Part shown: positions 53,570 to 64,000 of the stretch, piece after piece | How the letters are laid out: every line of letters begins with the position of its first letter | Position numbering within the stretch: the stretch's first letter is position 1 | Assembly (NCBI RefSeq): GCF_002968635.1 | Contig: NZ_PVBN01000001.1 | Coordinates: 496,001-560,000, forward strand | Source of the DNA: Neorhizobium alkalisoli | GTDB lineage: Bacteria > Pseudomonadota > Alphaproteobacteria > Rhizobiales > Rhizobiaceae | Reading direction: 5' to 3' | DNA length: 64,000 bases | The notes under the pieces: model-generated | Databases searched by the model: none | Told to the model about the DNA's origin: nothing | The model's input: only the letters and a program-made list of their open reading frames with translations | Program-made: the position numbers and the translations under genes

Positions 53570-54541
53570 TTACTTCATCAATCCCGCTTCCTTGTAATAC
53601 CGCTCAGCACCCGGATGTAGCGGCACCGGCATGCCGTCGAGCGCCTTCTTCGCGTCGATCGCCTTGGCTGCCGCGTGGGCGGCGGTCAGCTTCGGCAGGT
53701 TTTCGAAGAGCAGCTTGGTCATCTGATAGACAGTTTCGTCGGAGACGCCGGAATGGGTGATCAGGAAGTTGCCGACAGCCGCCGTTTCCACCTCCGCCGT
53801 CTGGCCTTCATAGGTCCCGGCCGGGATTTTCACCGACACGTAAGGTGCGCCGATCTTGTCCACCTCGGCCTTCGGGATCGCCACCACGTTGATCTTCACC
53901 GAGGTTGCAAGGTCGCGGATCGATGCGACGCCGAGCCCGGCGGACTGAAGCGTGGCGTCGAGCTGGCGGTTCTTGATGAGCTCGACCGATTCAGCAAATG
54001 GCAGGTATTCGGTCTTGCCGAGATCCTTGTAGGACATGCCGGCGGCCGAAAAGATGGCGCGGGCATTGAGTTCGGTTCCCGAGGCGGGGGCACCGACGGA
54101 CAGGCTCTTGCCCTTGAGATCGGCAAGCGTCTTCACGCCTGAATCGGCGCTGGCGACCACCTGAATGTAATTGGGATAGATGGCAGCGATGCCGCGCAGC
54201 TTGTCCAGCTTGGCGGGAAAGCCCGCTTCCTTGTTGCCCTTCCAGGCTTCCTGAACGGAATCCCCCAGCGAGAAGGCGATCTCGCCGCGTCCGGCCTGAA
54301 GCAGGTTGAGGTTCTCGACCGACGCCTTGGTAGCCTGCACCTGCGTGCGGGAGCCCTTGATGCCCTGGCCGTATATCTCAGAAAGCGCGACGCCGAGCGG
54401 GTAATACACGCCGGAGGTGCCGCCGGTCAGTACGTTGATGAATTCGGCAGCCTTCGCGCCGCCAGCCGAAAGGACCGTCGACACCGCCATCGTTGCGGCA
54501 AACATCAGATTGATTTTACTGGATTTCACACCAAGCGTCAC
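53570..54541 (-). CDS. TAXI family TRAP transporter solute-binding protein
   Basis: A 323-residue periplasmic binding protein. It starts at GTG (54541) with GGGAGGAGA upstream, and has a signal peptide cleaved near AKA-AEF. The TAXI hallmark TGGTSGVYYPLGVALSEIYG is at about residues 40-59. Others are GRGEIAFSLGDSVQEAW and LSVGAPASGTELNARAIFSAAG. The ligand is unknown; glutamate, organic acids and aromatic compounds are known for this group. It is first in the transporter unit, separated from the permease by palindromic repeats that could lower downstream expression. Confidence 0.92.
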   Translation of the reverse strand: MTLGVKSSKINLMFAATMAVSTVLSAGGAKAAEFINVLTGGTSGVYYPLGVALSEIYGQGIKGSRTQVQATKASVENLNLLQAGRGEIAFSLGDSVQEAWKGNKEAGFPAKLDKLRGIAAIYPNYIQVVASADSGVKTLADLKGKSLSVGAPASGTELNARAIFSAAGMSYKDLGKTEYLPFAESVELIKNRQLDATLQSAGLGVASIRDLATSVKINVVAIPKAEVDKIGAPYVSVKIPAGTYEGQTAEVETAAVGNFLITHSGVSDETVYQMTKLLFENLPKLTAAHAAAKAIDAKKALDGMPVPLHPGAERYYKEAGLMK

Positions 54542-54677
54542 GATTGTCTCCTCCCAAAGCAACCATTCAGATGGCGGCTATCATGGGGAGGTGGTCATGG
54601 AGCGTCAATCGGTTTGTGGCGCGATCGTGGCGATGGTCGTAAGACTTTGGTTGTACTCGCCGTTCGCCCCTTGAAGC

Positions 54678-54932
54678 CTACTCGCCGTCGAGCGGCTCGA
54701 CGCCTTGCGGCTTGCCGGCGCGGTCCAGGCGGATCTTCTCGATGCGGTTTTCCGCCGCAGTCAGCAGCTTCTCGCAGTGTTTCTTCAGGGCTTCGCCGCG
54801 CTCGTAGATGGCGATCGATTCATCGAGCGCCACGTCGCCGCGTTCGAGCCGCGCAACGATGCTTTCGAGCTCAGCCACCGCCTTTTCGAAGGAATAGCCG
54901 CTCACATCGACGGTCTCGTTGCTCTCGGTCAT
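54678..54932 (-). CDS. xseB: Exodeoxyribonuclease VII small subunit
   Basis: An 84-residue protein with the XseB pattern: [33 protein letters not shown], then [19 protein letters not shown]. It is the small subunit of exonuclease VII, which degrades single-stranded DNA together with XseA. It starts 2 bases after the histone-deacetylase-family gene stop, an arrangement seen often in alphaproteobacteria. XseA is not in the window. Confidence 0.94.
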   Translation of the reverse strand: MTESNETVDVSGYSFEKAVAELESIVARLERGDVALDESIAIYERGEALKKHCEKLLTAAENRIEKIRLDRAGKPQGVEPLDGE

Positions 54933-54934
54933 TT

Positions 54935-55867
54935 CTATCCCCTCATCAGTCTGCAGATATGCATGCCGGCCGATTCGGCCAGCCCTTCGAGATCATAGCC
55001 GCCCTCCAGCAGGCTTACGACCCGGTTGTTCGCGTATTTGCCGGCGATTTCCATCAGCCGCCCTGTTGCCCAGTCGAAATCGTCGCCGACGAGGTTGATC
55101 TGCGCCAGAGGATCGCGGTGGTGGGCATCGAAGCCCGCTGAAATCAGGATGAAATCGGGGCGAAAATTTTCGAGCGCCGGCAGCACGCGGCTCTTGAAGG
55201 CCTCGCGGAAGTGTTCGCTGCCGGTGTCGGGCGAGAGCGGAGCATTGACGATATTGCCATCCTTGCCGCTTTCGTCCTTGGCGCCGGTGCCGGGATAAAG
55301 CGGCATCTGATGCGTCGAGCAGAACAGCACCGAAGGGTCGTCCCAGAAGATGTCCTGTGTGCCGTTGCCGTGATGCACATCCCAGTCGACGATTGCGACC
55401 CGTTCCAGCCCATATTTCTGCTGCGCATGCCGTGCTGCTATAGCGACATTGTTGAATAGGCAGAAGCCCATATACTTGTCTTTTTCGGCGTGGTGGCCCG
55501 GAGGACGCGCCGCGACGAAGGCATTGTCCACCTTGCCGGTAAGCACGTCATCGACGGCGGCCATGGCTCCGCCGATGCCCGTCAGCGCCGCCTGCAGGCT
55601 TTTCGGCCCGACATAGGTGTCCGCCTCGATCTGGCGAATGGTGTCCTCCTCGGGAATTTCCCGCATCACGGCGCGCAGGTAGTTTTCCGGATGGACGAGC
55701 AGGACGTTATCCTCGTTCGCTTGGGGAGCCTGCTTGCGATCCAGTTTTTCGAAGTTCGGATGCTGCAGGGCGATCGCCAGCGACCGCAACCGGTCGGCGC
55801 GTTCGGGATGCCCCTCGGGAGTGCGGTGTTCGAGGAAGATGTCGTGTTCGTAAAGGCGCGTGGTCAT
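54935..55867 (-). CDS. Histone deacetylase family protein (acetoin/polyamine amidohydrolase-like)
   Basis: A 310-residue zinc hydrolase. Metal and catalytic motifs: [21 protein letters not shown] (about residues 119-139; His pair), [18 protein letters not shown] (zinc Asp and His, near 159) and [12 protein letters not shown] (second zinc Asp, near 241). LLEGGYDL near the end carries the conserved GGY. Bacterial members deacetylate polyamines or small N-acetyl compounds; none is assigned. It is upstream of xseB with a 2-base gap. Confidence 0.92.
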   Translation of the reverse strand: MTTRLYEHDIFLEHRTPEGHPERADRLRSLAIALQHPNFEKLDRKQAPQANEDNVLLVHPENYLRAVMREIPEEDTIRQIEADTYVGPKSLQAALTGIGGAMAAVDDVLTGKVDNAFVAARPPGHHAEKDKYMGFCLFNNVAIAARHAQQKYGLERVAIVDWDVHHGNGTQDIFWDDPSVLFCSTHQMPLYPGTGAKDESGKDGNIVNAPLSPDTGSEHFREAFKSRVLPALENFRPDFILISAGFDAHHRDPLAQINLVGDDFDWATGRLMEIAGKYANNRVVSLLEGGYDLEGLAESAGMHICRLMRG

Positions 55868-55998
55868 GTGGCGGCCTCATGAGGTTGTCTGCCCGACATG
55901 GCGCAGATGGTGTGATTTTTCAAGCATGCTCCTTTTGCCTCGGAGCTTGTCTCGCACGAAAGAATGGTCTTACATGGGGATGCAACCGAGGAGGCAAG

Positions 55999-56397
55999 GT
56001 GGCCAAGGACACAGTAAAATCGCAGGAATTCCGGGTGCCCTTTCGCGATGTGGACATGAATGGGGAGATGTTCCGTGCGGCCTATGTCGTTCGCGCGGAG
56101 GAAGCGGTCACCGAGTTCTGGCGCCGCCGCAAGCCGCAGAAGGACGATCCTTTCTTCGCAATCGGCAAGATCACCTGTACGTTCCACGCCGCTTTGAAGT
56201 TTGGCGATCTTGTGCAGACTCATGTGGGTGTGAGCAAGATCGGCGGAAAATCGGCGGGCTTCCTGGTGCATATGTTGCGCGGCGAAGAAGCAGTGGCAGA
56301 GGCTGAAGTCGTCTGGATTGCCTGCGATCCCCGTAGCAAGGAGCCGGTCGCGCTTCCGGAAGACCTGCGCGACTGGCTCTACGGTTTTCTGGATTGA
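55999..56397 (+). CDS. Hotdog-fold acyl-CoA thioesterase (YbgC/4-hydroxybenzoyl-CoA thioesterase type)
   Basis: A 132-residue protein. FRVPFRDVDMNGEMFRAAYVVRAEEA (about residues 12-37) carries the Asp of the YbgC active site, although the usual following His/Asn pair is altered to NGEMFRA. FHAALKFGDLVQTHVGV is the central strand-helix. The frame is open 40 codons upstream, but a GTG at 55999 with CGAGGAGG before it matches the family start, so it is preferred. Its stop abuts the convergent bioY stop. Confidence 0.75.
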   Translation: MAKDTVKSQEFRVPFRDVDMNGEMFRAAYVVRAEEAVTEFWRRRKPQKDDPFFAIGKITCTFHAALKFGDLVQTHVGVSKIGGKSAGFLVHMLRGEEAVAEAEVVWIACDPRSKEPVALPEDLRDWLYGFLD

Positions 56398-56961
56398 TCA
56401 GGCCCGCTGCGGCAGCAGCGGATAGCCGACCATTACGGCGCGGCCTGCAAGCGCTGCGATCACGGCCTTGAAGCAATCGCCCGGAATGAAGGCAAGCGAT
56501 CCGAGGAAAGCCTTGGAAAAACCAAGCCCGGTGACGAGCGCCAGATAAGTGATGCCGAAAGCATAGAGCACCGCGACGCCGCCGATCAGAGCGGCCAGGA
56601 AGAAATTCACGCCCTGGACGAAGCCGGTTTGGCTCCGGTCGACGAAATGTTCGGCGATGTAGCCGGTCACGAAAGCCGCGAAGACCCAGCCGATGAGGTA
56701 GCCGGTGGTCGGTGCGGCGAAGACCGCAAGGCCGCCGCGACCTCCGGAGAGCACCGGCAGGCCGATCGCGGCAAGCAGGAGAACCAGAAGCACGGCCACG
56801 GTACCGCGCTTGGAACCGAGCACCACGCCCGCAAGCATGACGCCAAGCGATTGAGCGGTGATTGGCACCGGAATGAAACCGAGCGTGATGGGCGGAAGCA
56901 ATCCGAGCGCTACAATGATTGCGGCAAACAGGGCTGCCAGAACGAGATCACGAGTGGTCAT
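56398..56961 (-). CDS. bioY: Biotin transporter substrate-binding component BioY
   Basis: A 187-residue membrane protein, the biotin-specific S component of an ECF transporter. Six hydrophobic segments are visible. Typical blocks are FIPVPITAQSLGVMLAGVVLGSKRG (about residues 29-53), GLPVLSGGRGGLAVFAAPTTGYLIG near 67 and FIPGDCFKAVIAA near 162. It follows bioN after 31 bases in the order bioM-bioN-bioY. Confidence 0.95.
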   Translation of the reverse strand: MTTRDLVLAALFAAIIVALGLLPPITLGFIPVPITAQSLGVMLAGVVLGSKRGTVAVLLVLLLAAIGLPVLSGGRGGLAVFAAPTTGYLIGWVFAAFVTGYIAEHFVDRSQTGFVQGVNFFLAALIGGVAVLYAFGITYLALVTGLGFSKAFLGSLAFIPGDCFKAVIAALAGRAVMVGYPLLPQRA

Positions 56962-56992
56962 GGTTTGCGATTCCTTAATTCCGGATGACGGA

Positions 56993-57598
56993 TCATTTCT
57001 GCGCACGAATGCCCCGGGCGTCAATGGCTGCGGCGATCTCGTCGGCATTCTTGAGCGTCAGAATGATCAGCGGGACCGCGAGCGTCAATATGCGAGGCTT
57101 CAAGCCGCGGGCCCGATGAGCGTCCTTGATAGCACGGTAGCGGTCCAGGATTTCCGGCACGAAACGGATAACCAGGCCGATCGACAGGCCGATATCGGCG
57201 GCCTTGACCAGGCCGAGCCGTTCTAGAGGCCGGGCGGCGAGCGTGATTTCGTCGATGAAATCGCCGATCCCGGTTGTGGCCGTCACCGCCGCTGCCAGGA
57301 GCATCAGGCTTGTCAGCCGAAGGAGTACGGTTGCAGCCTCTTCAGCAGAGCCGACGAGCAGGGTGAACAGGGCAACGACCGCAATGGTCAGGAAGATCGG
57401 CCGGAGGCGGGCGAGCGAGTGACGCAGGCCGATGCCGAGCGACGCATATATCGCGGCACTTATCAGTGCGGCCACCGCCAGCGGCGGGATCGACCTGAAG
57501 AAGAACAGTGCGATGCCTGCAGCTGCAAGGCCGAGAAGTTTTACGCGCGGCGGAAGCCGATGCAGGACACTGTCGCCTTCCACGTAAAGCGTCTTCAT
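56993..57598 (-). CDS. bioN: ECF transporter transmembrane component BioN
   Basis: A 201-residue membrane protein, the T component of the biotin ECF transporter. It has hydrophobic helices at about 25-60, 65-85 and 90-125. The coupling motif RAIKDAHRARGLKPR (about residues 157-171) matches the conserved A-R-G box that contacts the ATPase. A second box AIDARGIRAQK ends the protein. It overlaps bioM by 4 bases. Confidence 0.93.
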   Translation of the reverse strand: MKTLYVEGDSVLHRLPPRVKLLGLAAAGIALFFFRSIPPLAVAALISAAIYASLGIGLRHSLARLRPIFLTIAVVALFTLLVGSAEEAATVLLRLTSLMLLAAAVTATTGIGDFIDEITLAARPLERLGLVKAADIGLSIGLVIRFVPEILDRYRAIKDAHRARGLKPRILTLAVPLIILTLKNADEIAAAIDARGIRAQK

Positions 57599-58272
57599 CG
57601 GGCAAGCTCCCGGTAAAGCCTGATCGTGTCGGCAGGCGGACCATCGGCGGCAAGCCGGCCTTCGTGAAAAAGCAACATGCGGTCGAAATCTTCGACCAGT
57701 TCCAGATCATGGCTGATTACCATGATGTTTTCGTCCAGGCCTTCGATCGTGCGCCTCACCAACTCGCGGTTTTTCAGGTCAAGCTGGTTGGTGGGCTCGT
57801 CCATGATCAGGATATCGGGTTCCGTCGCCAGAACCGAGGCAAGCGCCGCCAGCTGCAATTCGCCCCCGGAAAGCTCATGAGCCCGGCGGGCGGCGAGATG
57901 GCCGATCCCGAAACGGTCAAGCACCGCATCCACGGCGGCGTCGCTCTCCTGTCTGGAGAGTTTTCGGCTCTTGAGGCCAAGAGCGATGTCTTCCTTCAGG
58001 ATCGGCAGGATGATCTGGTTCTGGGGGTTCTGGAAGATGAAACCGGTTTCCGCCCGGACCTTTTCGCCGTGCTGGACGGTGTCGAAGCCGTTGACGACGA
58101 CATAACCCGCCGACGGGGCGACCAGCCCGTTGATCATTCGGGCGAAGGTCGTCTTGCCGGAACCGTTGAGGCCGATGATCCCGATGCGCCGCTCGCTCAG
58201 CGAAAGGGTGAGGGGATGGAGGACGGTACGCCCTTCGAAACGCGCTTCTGCTTCCTCGAAACGAATATCCAA
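57595..58272 (-). CDS. bioM: ECF transporter ATP-binding component BioM
   Basis: A 225-residue ABC ATPase. Walker A is IIGLNGSGKTTFARM (about residues 31-45), the Q-loop is FIFQNPQNQIILP, the signature LSGGELQLAAL near 136, and Walker B ILIMDEPTNQLDLK near 155, with VISHDLELVEDF as the H-loop. Start is TTG at 58272, after GAGGGACC. It heads the bioMNY operon for biotin uptake. A perfect 14-bp palindrome lies 21 bases upstream (separate entry). Confidence 0.95.
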   Translation of the reverse strand: MDIRFEEAEARFEGRTVLHPLTLSLSERRIGIIGLNGSGKTTFARMINGLVAPSAGYVVVNGFDTVQHGEKVRAETGFIFQNPQNQIILPILKEDIALGLKSRKLSRQESDAAVDAVLDRFGIGHLAARRAHELSGGELQLAALASVLATEPDILIMDEPTNQLDLKNRELVRRTIEGLDENIMVISHDLELVEDFDRMLLFHEGRLAADGPPADTIRLYRELAR

Positions 58273-58292
58273 GCCGGTCCCTCGCTTTTCAG

Positions 58293-58306
58293 CGGTCTAT
58301 AGACCG
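58293..58306. promoter_or_regulatory. Perfect 14-bp palindrome between bioM and the YcaQ-like gene
   Basis: CGGTCTATAGACCG is self-complementary and sits 21 bases upstream of the bioM start and 75 bases before the divergent gene. Biotin genes in alphaproteobacteria are often controlled by BioR, whose remembered site TTATCTATAA shares the CTATA core but not the flanks, so the match is not good. It could also be a -10 region. Confidence 0.4.
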
Positions 58307-58380
58307 GAAAATGAGGAAGGGGAATTCGGAACCGAACGTGAACATTGAATCCGTCGCGATGGCATCCTAGTCTAACATCC

Positions 58381-59571
58381 ATGGCGATTCTCATTCCGAA
58401 CGATCAGGCCCGAAAGATATTCCTCGAACGGCAGCGGCTTTCCGAGCCGCCCGGGCGTGCTCTTACCAAGGCGGGGCTCCTGCAGCTCATCGATGATCTG
58501 GGCTTCGTGCAGGTCGACAGTATCGCGACCGTCGAGCGCGCCCATCACATGATCCTCTTTTCGCGCAACCAGACTTACAGGCGCGACCATCTGACTGCGC
58601 TCCTCGAGAAGGATCGCGAACTCTTCGAGCACTGGACGCACGATGCCTCGATCATCCCGTCGCGGATGTTTCGTTACTGGAAACATCGCTTCCGCCGTCG
58701 CGAGCCGGTCCTGGCGGAGCGATGGAGGAAATGGCACGGCGAGGGTTTCGATTCCGCCTTCGAAGACACCTTCCGGCATATCGCGGAGAATGGCGCGATC
58801 ATGTCGCGGGACATGAAGGTCGAGGATCACAAGTCGGGCGGCTGGTGGAACTGGCATCCGAACAAGACGGCGCTCGAATACTACTGGCATATCGGAAAGC
58901 TCGCGATCGCCGGACGAGTGAACTTCCAGAAAGTTTATGACCTCGCTGAACGCGTCATTCCACCGCATCACCACGAGCCGGAGGTGAGCCACGAAGAGTT
59001 TATCGACTGGGCTTGCCGCACGGCACTCCAGAAACTCGGATTCGCGACATCCGGCGAGATTGCCGCTTTCTGGGATATCGTGACGCCCCAGGAAGCCAAG
59101 GGATGGGTTACGGACCATCGGGATGAGTTGACGGAGGTTCTGGTGGAACCCGCCGACGGCAGCAAGCCGCGGCCATCCTTTGCCTTTGCGGGATTTCCCG
59201 AAAATCTGGGCGATCTTCTCGAGCCGCCGGCCCGGGTGCGCGTGCTCAGCCCATTTGACCCGCTGCTGCGCAACCGAGACCGCGCGGAGCGTCTTTTCAA
59301 TTTCTTCTACCGCATTGAAGTCTTCGTGCCGGAGCCGAAACGGCAATACGGCTATTATGTCTTCCCGCTGCTGGAGGGTGACCGGATGATCGGTCGGATC
59401 GACATGAAGGCCGACCGGAAATCGGATGTACTCGACGTGAAGCGCCTGTGGCTGGAAAAAGGCATTCGCCCGTCAGCTGGTCGGCTGGAAAAGCTAGAGG
59501 CTGAACTTCTCCGCGTCGCGCGCTTTGCCGGCGTGGAGAAGATCACGTATCAGCCAGGCTGGCGCGACTAG
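58381..59571 (+). CDS. YcaQ-like winged-helix DNA glycosylase family protein
   Basis: A 396-residue protein of the HTH_42/YcaQ family, which in E. coli and Streptomyces (AlkZ) unhooks DNA interstrand cross-links or alkylated bases. The family's catalytic QxD motif is visible as VQVDSIATVERAHH (about residues 40-53; Gln-Val-Asp). Further conserved blocks are HWTHDASIIPSRMFRYW, GWWNWHPNKTALEYYW and LSPFDPLLRNRDRAERLF. The ATG at 58381 starts the conserved part. It is divergent from bioM and convergent with glgB. Confidence 0.88.
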   Translation: MAILIPNDQARKIFLERQRLSEPPGRALTKAGLLQLIDDLGFVQVDSIATVERAHHMILFSRNQTYRRDHLTALLEKDRELFEHWTHDASIIPSRMFRYWKHRFRRREPVLAERWRKWHGEGFDSAFEDTFRHIAENGAIMSRDMKVEDHKSGGWWNWHPNKTALEYYWHIGKLAIAGRVNFQKVYDLAERVIPPHHHEPEVSHEEFIDWACRTALQKLGFATSGEIAAFWDIVTPQEAKGWVTDHRDELTEVLVEPADGSKPRPSFAFAGFPENLGDLLEPPARVRVLSPFDPLLRNRDRAERLFNFFYRIEVFVPEPKRQYGYYVFPLLEGDRMIGRIDMKADRKSDVLDVKRLWLEKGIRPSAGRLEKLEAELLRVARFAGVEKITYQPGWRD

Positions 59572-59587
59572 CTTCTCGCGCGACGCG

Positions 59588-61794
<2,207 letters not shown>

Positions 61795-61795
<1 letters not shown>

Positions 61796-64000
61796 CAGGC
61801 GTTCTCCAGAAGTCTTGACGCGATTGCCGAGAAGCCGGCAAGCGGAAGAGGGAGCCAGTGCGGCCGGCTGCGCACTTCGTAGGCGATCTCGTAGGCCGCT
61901 TTTTCGAGCAGGAAGAGGTTGAGAATACGGTCGCGGGCCTCACTGGGGATCCGCAACGCGTCGGACGCTTCGGTGGCGTCGAAATAAGCCTGCAGGAAGG
62001 CCGGCTCCGCCCTCTCTATAAAGCGGGTGACGAGCGCGTTGTGGCGATCGTGGTCCACTTCGTTCACCACCTCCCTGTGAAGATCGGCGGAAGCGGCCAG
62101 ATAGCTCAGCGACCGGAGGAGCCCGGCAACGTCGCGCAGTGGATTGGCCTTCGCGCGGCGGTCGGCGAGATCCCGGGTCGGCTCGCCCTCGAAGTCGATG
62201 ATGTAGGCGTCGCTTTCCGCCACCAGGATCTGGCCGAGGTGAAAGTCACCGTGGTTGCGCGTCATCACCGTGTTCTTGGCAGCCTCCGCCAGATTTGCGG
62301 CCACGCTCAGCAGGTCGTCACGGCGTTCAAGCAGCGCCTTCGCTTCCCGCTGCGCCTCGCCTTCGAGCAATTCCGTCTTTGCTTCGAGCAGCGACAGGCT
62401 GTGGGCAATCTGGCGGACGACCGACTCGCGCCATTTGTGCACATCCGCATCGGTGGCCCGTACCGGCTTGAATGCCTCGTCGTCCGTCTGCTGCGCCAGG
62501 GCCACATGCAGTTCGCCGAGCCGCGTCCCGATCATGGTGACGAAATCGACGAGCGGTTTGAAATGGTCGTCGACGGCGTCGCCATCCAGACCGGTGACCA
62601 CGATCTCGTCGATCGAACGGCGAAGGTTGCTGAGCATCCAGTTCCAGGCGTCTCCCTGGTTGCGAATGGCGCCTTGAACGATGATCAACGTATACCGGTT
62701 GCCATCCGGCGCGATCCGAGCCACCTCGCCGAGCAATTGGGCAGTGTTCTTGTAGCCGACGTCAGTCAGATATCGCGTCATCTCCACTTCGGGGTGAGTG
62801 CCCGGGAAGATGTGGCGGATGAGTTTCACCATCGCCATGTCGCCGAGGATGAGCGAACTGTTGGACTGTTCCGCCGAAAGCCAGTGGACCTGCATATCGT
62901 CGTTGACGTGTACGCAGTCGAGATGATCGGTTCCAAGGAATTCCAGGGTGCCGGCCCGGCCGGAAATCACCGCTCGTTCGCAAAGCCCCCGTATCACGCC
63001 GCGGGCCAGACCCTCCATCGCAAAACCGTCCGTCAGGAAGCCGACACGGCGGCCCTGACGAATGCGCGCCAGCGCAAGTTGCTGGGCAAGCGCGCTCGGC
63101 TGGTTCTCGTCCCACGAGACGGCGAGCGGTAGAAGATAGGTATCCGTGCGGCCGCCGAGATCGACCTCCAGTTCGCCGAGAAGGATGTTGTTGGCGAAGG
63201 CGATCGGGGTTGCCGTCGTCAACCTGGCGGAGTGCAAGATCTCGCCTTTCGAGCCGAACCAGCGACGCTTGCCGAGATAGGCCGGCAGAACCTCTTGCGA
63301 GAACGTATTCGTCAGCCTTTGCTCGTCCATCAGTTCCTGCAGATCCCGGCGGATCACCATCGTCACCATGTCCTGCAACTGCTCGGGCGGCTCCGTGCGC
63401 CAGACCGGGCCGTCTGCTTCGACCGCGAGCTGGAACCAGAAGAAGCCGTAGGGTGGCAGTGTCAGCAGATAGGTAAGCTGCCCGATCGGGGGGAACGGCG
63501 ACATGCCGGTCAGCTCGATCGGCACGCGGCCTGCAAATTGGGCGAGATCGAGTTCCACCGCCTGCGGCAGTCGCGAGAGGTTGGCGACGCAGAGGATCGT
63601 CTCGCCGTCGTGCTCGCGAAGATAGGCGAGGATCTTGCGGTTTCCGGGTGACAGGAACCTTAAGGAGCCGCGTCCGAAAGCCATGTGCTTGTTGCGCAGC
63701 GCCAGCATTCGCCTCGTCCAGTTGAGCAGCGAATGCGCGTCTGCTCCCTGGGCTTCGACATTCACGGCCTCATAGCCGTAGAGCGGATCCATGATCGGTG
63801 GCAGGACGAGCCGGGCGGGATCCGCCTTGGAGAAACCGCCGTTGCGGTCCGGCGACCACTGCATGGGAGTGCGAACGCCGTCGCGGTCCCCCAGATAGAT
63901 GTTGTCGCCCATGCCTATTTCGTCGCCATAGTAGACGACCGGCGTGCCGGGCATCGACAGCAGCAGCCCGTTCATCAGCTCCACGCGCCGCCGGTCCCGT
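61795..64000 (-). CDS. treS: Trehalose synthase/maltokinase fusion (5' part outside window)
   Basis: The visible 735 residues are the C-terminal part of a TreS-Mak fusion. The first stretch is the end of the GH13 trehalose synthase ([42 protein letters not shown]). About 400 residues of maltokinase follow, with the phosphotransferase motif [12 protein letters not shown] and YIIDFEGEP. TreS isomerises trehalose to maltose; the kinase part makes maltose-1-phosphate, the substrate of GlgE. The gene enters from the right edge, and GlgE would be expected just outside. It ends by a one-base stop/start overlap with glgB. Confidence 0.93.

Overview
The window is a 64 kb piece of alphaproteobacterial chromosome, almost certainly from the family Rhizobiaceae (Rhizobium, Agrobacterium, Neorhizobium or a close relative). 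The evidence is high GC with strong third-position GC bias, BA14K and DUF6101 proteins, a flagellum-associated DUF1217 protein, the split glyQ/glyS pair, a bioMNY biotin transporter, several methyl-accepting chemotaxis proteins, and G/C-rich palindromic intergenic repeats of the kind common in rhizobia. I see no rRNA, tRNA, CRISPR array, insertion sequence, integrase or prophage, so most of the region looks like core chromosome with a few lineage-specific genes.

Layout. 1-5.9 kb: the end of an unrecognised gene, then minus-strand moaB, ispE, a secreted TPR protein and a polyprenyl diphosphate synthase, and plus-strand DUF2007 and a methyltransferase. 6-14.5 kb: an S49 peptidase, a 63-residue membrane protein, glyQ, lemA, an unusual aroA, a DUF2207 membrane protein and glyS. 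14.5-24.4 kb: an sCache chemoreceptor, a small secreted HPE1-like protein, purD, tex, cyclopropane fatty acid synthase, ubiA and DUF6101. 24.6-30.8 kb: a large DUF1217 repeat protein, then a minus-strand run of an unrecognised gene, threonylcarbamoyl-AMP synthase, an FAD-linked 2-hydroxyacid dehydrogenase and a ModE-like regulator. 30.8-32.5 kb: a cobalamin riboswitch with its own terminator in front of a Rieske oxygenase resembling glycine betaine monooxygenase GbcA.

32.5-44.3 kb: two BA14K proteins, a CorA/ZntB transporter, an acyl-CoA dehydrogenase and enoyl-CoA hydratase pair behind a palindromic operator, a small Cys-containing secreted protein, a dCache amino-acid-type chemoreceptor, an RNA methyltransferase/tlyA pair and a third chemoreceptor (CHASE3-like). 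44.3-50.8 kb: a DUF4424 gene broken by one in-frame TAG, cytochrome b561, YceI, dxs, a pirin and a GNAT-like protein. 50.9-55.9 kb: a TAXI-type TRAP transporter (binding protein, fused permease, DUF1850), xseB and a histone-deacetylase-family enzyme. 56-59.6 kb: a hotdog thioesterase, the bioMNY transporter and a YcaQ-like protein. 59.6-64 kb: glgB and the 3' part of a trehalose synthase/maltokinase fusion.

How the genes fit together. ispE and dxs belong to the non-mevalonate isoprenoid pathway; the polyprenyl synthase and UbiA use its products for ubiquinone. glgB and treS-mak belong to the trehalose-maltose-1-phosphate-glucan (GlgE) route. The three chemoreceptors carry three different sensor domains, and one has a complete amino-acid-binding motif. 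The most noteworthy items are the B12 riboswitch on a GbcA-like Rieske oxygenase, the atypical AroA active-site loop, the DUF1217 repeat protein with a coiled coil inserted in one repeat, the TAG-interrupted DUF4424 gene, and several palindromic operators and structured leaders.
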